Assembly (NCBI RefSeq): GCF_944388875.1
Contig: NZ_CALXKQ010000002.1
Span: forward strand, 186,001-250,000
DNA length: 64,000 bases
Direction of reading: 5' to 3'
From: an uncultured Brachyspira sp.
GTDB taxonomy: Bacteria > Spirochaetota > Brachyspiria > Brachyspirales > Brachyspiraceae
Shown here: one piece after another, positions 62,833 through 64,000 of the stretch
Layout of the letters: each line of letters begins with the position of its first letter
How positions within the stretch are numbered: position 1 is the stretch's first letter
Translations under genes and position numbers: made by a program
The notes under the pieces: model-generated
Database searches by the model: none
The model's input: the letters and a program-made list of their open reading frames with translations, nothing else
Told to the model about the DNA's origin: nothing

Positions 62833-63516
62833 CTAATTTTCAGGTATATCTAAAATAGTTCCGTAACTATTAAAACATTGAGAAGCAAGCGATTTAATTC
62901 CTCCTCCTCTTCTCAAATAACTATTTATTATTTTACCATCTTTTTTGGCCATATCAGGATATTTTAAATTCATATAACCTAATATAAGTCCTTTGCTTGT
63001 AGAAGAATGAATATATGTTATAGTATCATCTTCTTTATTAACATCTATTACTATACCAGCATGCGTAAGTTTTTTAGTGTCTGATGTGGTTCTATCAAAC
63101 ATCACTATGTCGCCTGCATTAGGCAGTGCTTCATTATACACCTTTTTATATTTAGATAAAGTGGCATATATAATTTTTACGCCGCCTGAATCCATAACAG
63201 CTTGTTTTTCAAATACTGCTATATTAGAAGTCCAATAAACAGCAGCTATAAATCCTGAACAATCAAACTTAAAAGTTTTTTTCTCTTTTGTAACAGGATG
63301 TGTTAATGTAACTTGTTCATTATATTTATATTGTTTTTCTAAATAAAATTTAGCCCACTTTATTATATCTCTTCTAACCTGCCTTTTTTGTATATCCGTT
63401 ATTTCAACACCGCTTTCTCTAAGCTCTGACTGGTACTCTTTATCATATCCGTAAGTTTGAGCAAATATAAATGAAGATGTAAATATTGTTAATAATATAG
63501 TAATACAAAAACGCAT
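62833..63516 (-). CDS. Secreted NlpC/P60-family peptidoglycan endopeptidase
   Basis: 227 residues. A signal peptide (~1-19) precedes a catalytic NlpC/P60 domain: FDCSGFIAAVYWTS (catalytic Cys), AGDIVMFDRTTSDTKKLTHAGIVIDV (His) and YIHSSTSKG (third polar residue). It would cut peptide cross-links in peptidoglycan. The C-terminus NSYGTILDIPEN matches its neighbour at 63596 closely, so the two are tandem duplicates. It lies 52 bases upstream of ftsH. Confidence 0.9.
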   Translation of the reverse strand: MRFCITILLTIFTSSFIFAQTYGYDKEYQSELRESGVEITDIQKRQVRRDIIKWAKFYLEKQYKYNEQVTLTHPVTKEKKTFKFDCSGFIAAVYWTSNIAVFEKQAVMDSGGVKIIYATLSKYKKVYNEALPNAGDIVMFDRTTSDTKKLTHAGIVIDVNKEDDTITYIHSSTSKGLILGYMNLKYPDMAKKDGKIINSYLRRGGGIKSLASQCFNSYGTILDIPEN

Positions 63517-63595
63517 AAAACACTCTTACAATAGAAAATTATTTTATAAGATATCAGCAAAAAGTCAAGACGATTTACAATATTCTTATTTTTAT

Positions 63596-64000
63596 TTAAT
63601 TCGGCTTTTCAAAAATAGTACCATAACTATTAAAGCAATATGAAGCAAGAGAATCTGTTCCGTTTGCTCTGCTTCCTCTTCTAAGATAGCTATTAATTAC
63701 TTTTCCGTCTTTTCTAGCTAGTTCTGGGTACTTTAAATTCATATATCCTAGTATAGTACCCTTACTGGTTGTAGCATGTATATATGTAATCGTTTCATCT
63801 TCATCAATATCTATCACTATTCCTGAATGCGTAAGTTTTTTATTCGGTGATGTAGTTTTATCAAAAAATATTATATCACCTATATTCGGAAGAACATTTT
63901 TATATGTTTTATTTTCTTTTGACAATATATAATATATATTTTCAGTTGAGCCTGAAAGTTTTATACTAGGATTTTCAATAGCTGTCCAATAAACGGCTGA
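63596..64000 (-). CDS. NlpC/P60-family endopeptidase, tandem paralogue (cut by window end)
   Basis: The frame is open to base 64000, so the start lies beyond the window. It reads SAVYWTAIENPSIKLSGSTE, then VLPNIGDIIFFDKTTSPNKKLTHSGIVIDI and YIHATTSKGTILGYMNLKYPELARKDGKVINSYLRRG, near-identical in parts to the gene at 62833. The catalytic Cys would fall just outside, before SAVYWTA. The His of LTHSG is present. Both genes are on the same strand with 79 bases between them. Confidence 0.9.
   Translation of the reverse strand, partial: SAVYWTAIENPSIKLSGSTENIYYILSKENKTYKNVLPNIGDIIFFDKTTSPNKKLTHSGIVIDIDEDETITYIHATTSKGTILGYMNLKYPELARKDGKVINSYLRRGSRANGTDSLASYCFNSYGTIFEKPN

Noticed and set aside
1-64000. 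CRISPR arrays, rRNA or ordinary tRNA genes
   Set aside because: No regularly spaced direct repeats and no rRNA stretches were seen; the only tRNA-like sequence recognised belongs to tmRNA at 14342-14691.

Overview
The window is AT-rich DNA with dense, short-spaced genes. The gene content fits an anaerobic spirochaete, most probably the genus Brachyspira: many lipoproteins, several orphan oligopeptide-binding proteins, LysM and NlpC/P60 wall proteins, an MCP tail, and TTG/GTG starts behind AAGGAG-type ribosome sites. The genus is inferred from overall character, because no 16S rRNA gene is present.

Layout. 1-6.2 kb: the end of a chemotaxis receptor, a putative outer-membrane protein, a hydrolase, ssb, the mraY-tmk pair and a purine permease. 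6.4-8.5 kb: a small membrane ORF ending inside a MITE-like repeat, an SPFH protein and comF. 8.5-14.3 kb: a type I restriction-modification locus in the order hsdR-hsdS-hsdM, directly downstream of ssrA (tmRNA, 14342-14691) and interrupted by a GC-rich palindromic island. 15-24 kb: a seven-LysM protein with a degenerate LytM domain, acylphosphatase, a methyltransferase, PAP2, two unknowns and an orphan RND pump. 24-29 kb: a rhodanese lipoprotein, small unknowns, lrgAB and the first of four OppA-like lipoproteins. 29.3-34.1 kb: the conserved phoH-pgpH-ybeY-corC operon; phoH has no usable ATG/GTG/TTG for its full domain and appears to start at ATT. 34.2-40.4 kb: a second OppA, coaBC and a MacB-type ABC/FtsX pair. 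40.5-42.6 kb: a two-gene signalling operon of an RsbW-type ATPase and a NUDIX-histidine kinase fusion. 42.7-46.2 kb: rpmH-rnpA-yidD-yidC-khpB. 46.4-53 kb: a GerMN protein, a rhodanese, two more OppA proteins and a two-gene module of unknown function. 53-64 kb: an RsiV-like lipoprotein, a TPR protein, an iron-ADH homologue lacking its metal ligands, a YprB-like nuclease, cysS, a 33-residue gene absent from longer-ORF lists, an esterase, ftsH and two tandem NlpC/P60 proteins.

The best candidates for undescribed biology are the NUDIX-kinase/RsbW operon (40519-42569), the coupled gene pair at 50271-51204, the ligand-less iron-ADH (55228-56379), the MITE-like family and the ATT start of phoH. Strong TTGACA/TATAAT-type promoters and U-tailed hairpins could be placed at many operon borders and are listed separately.
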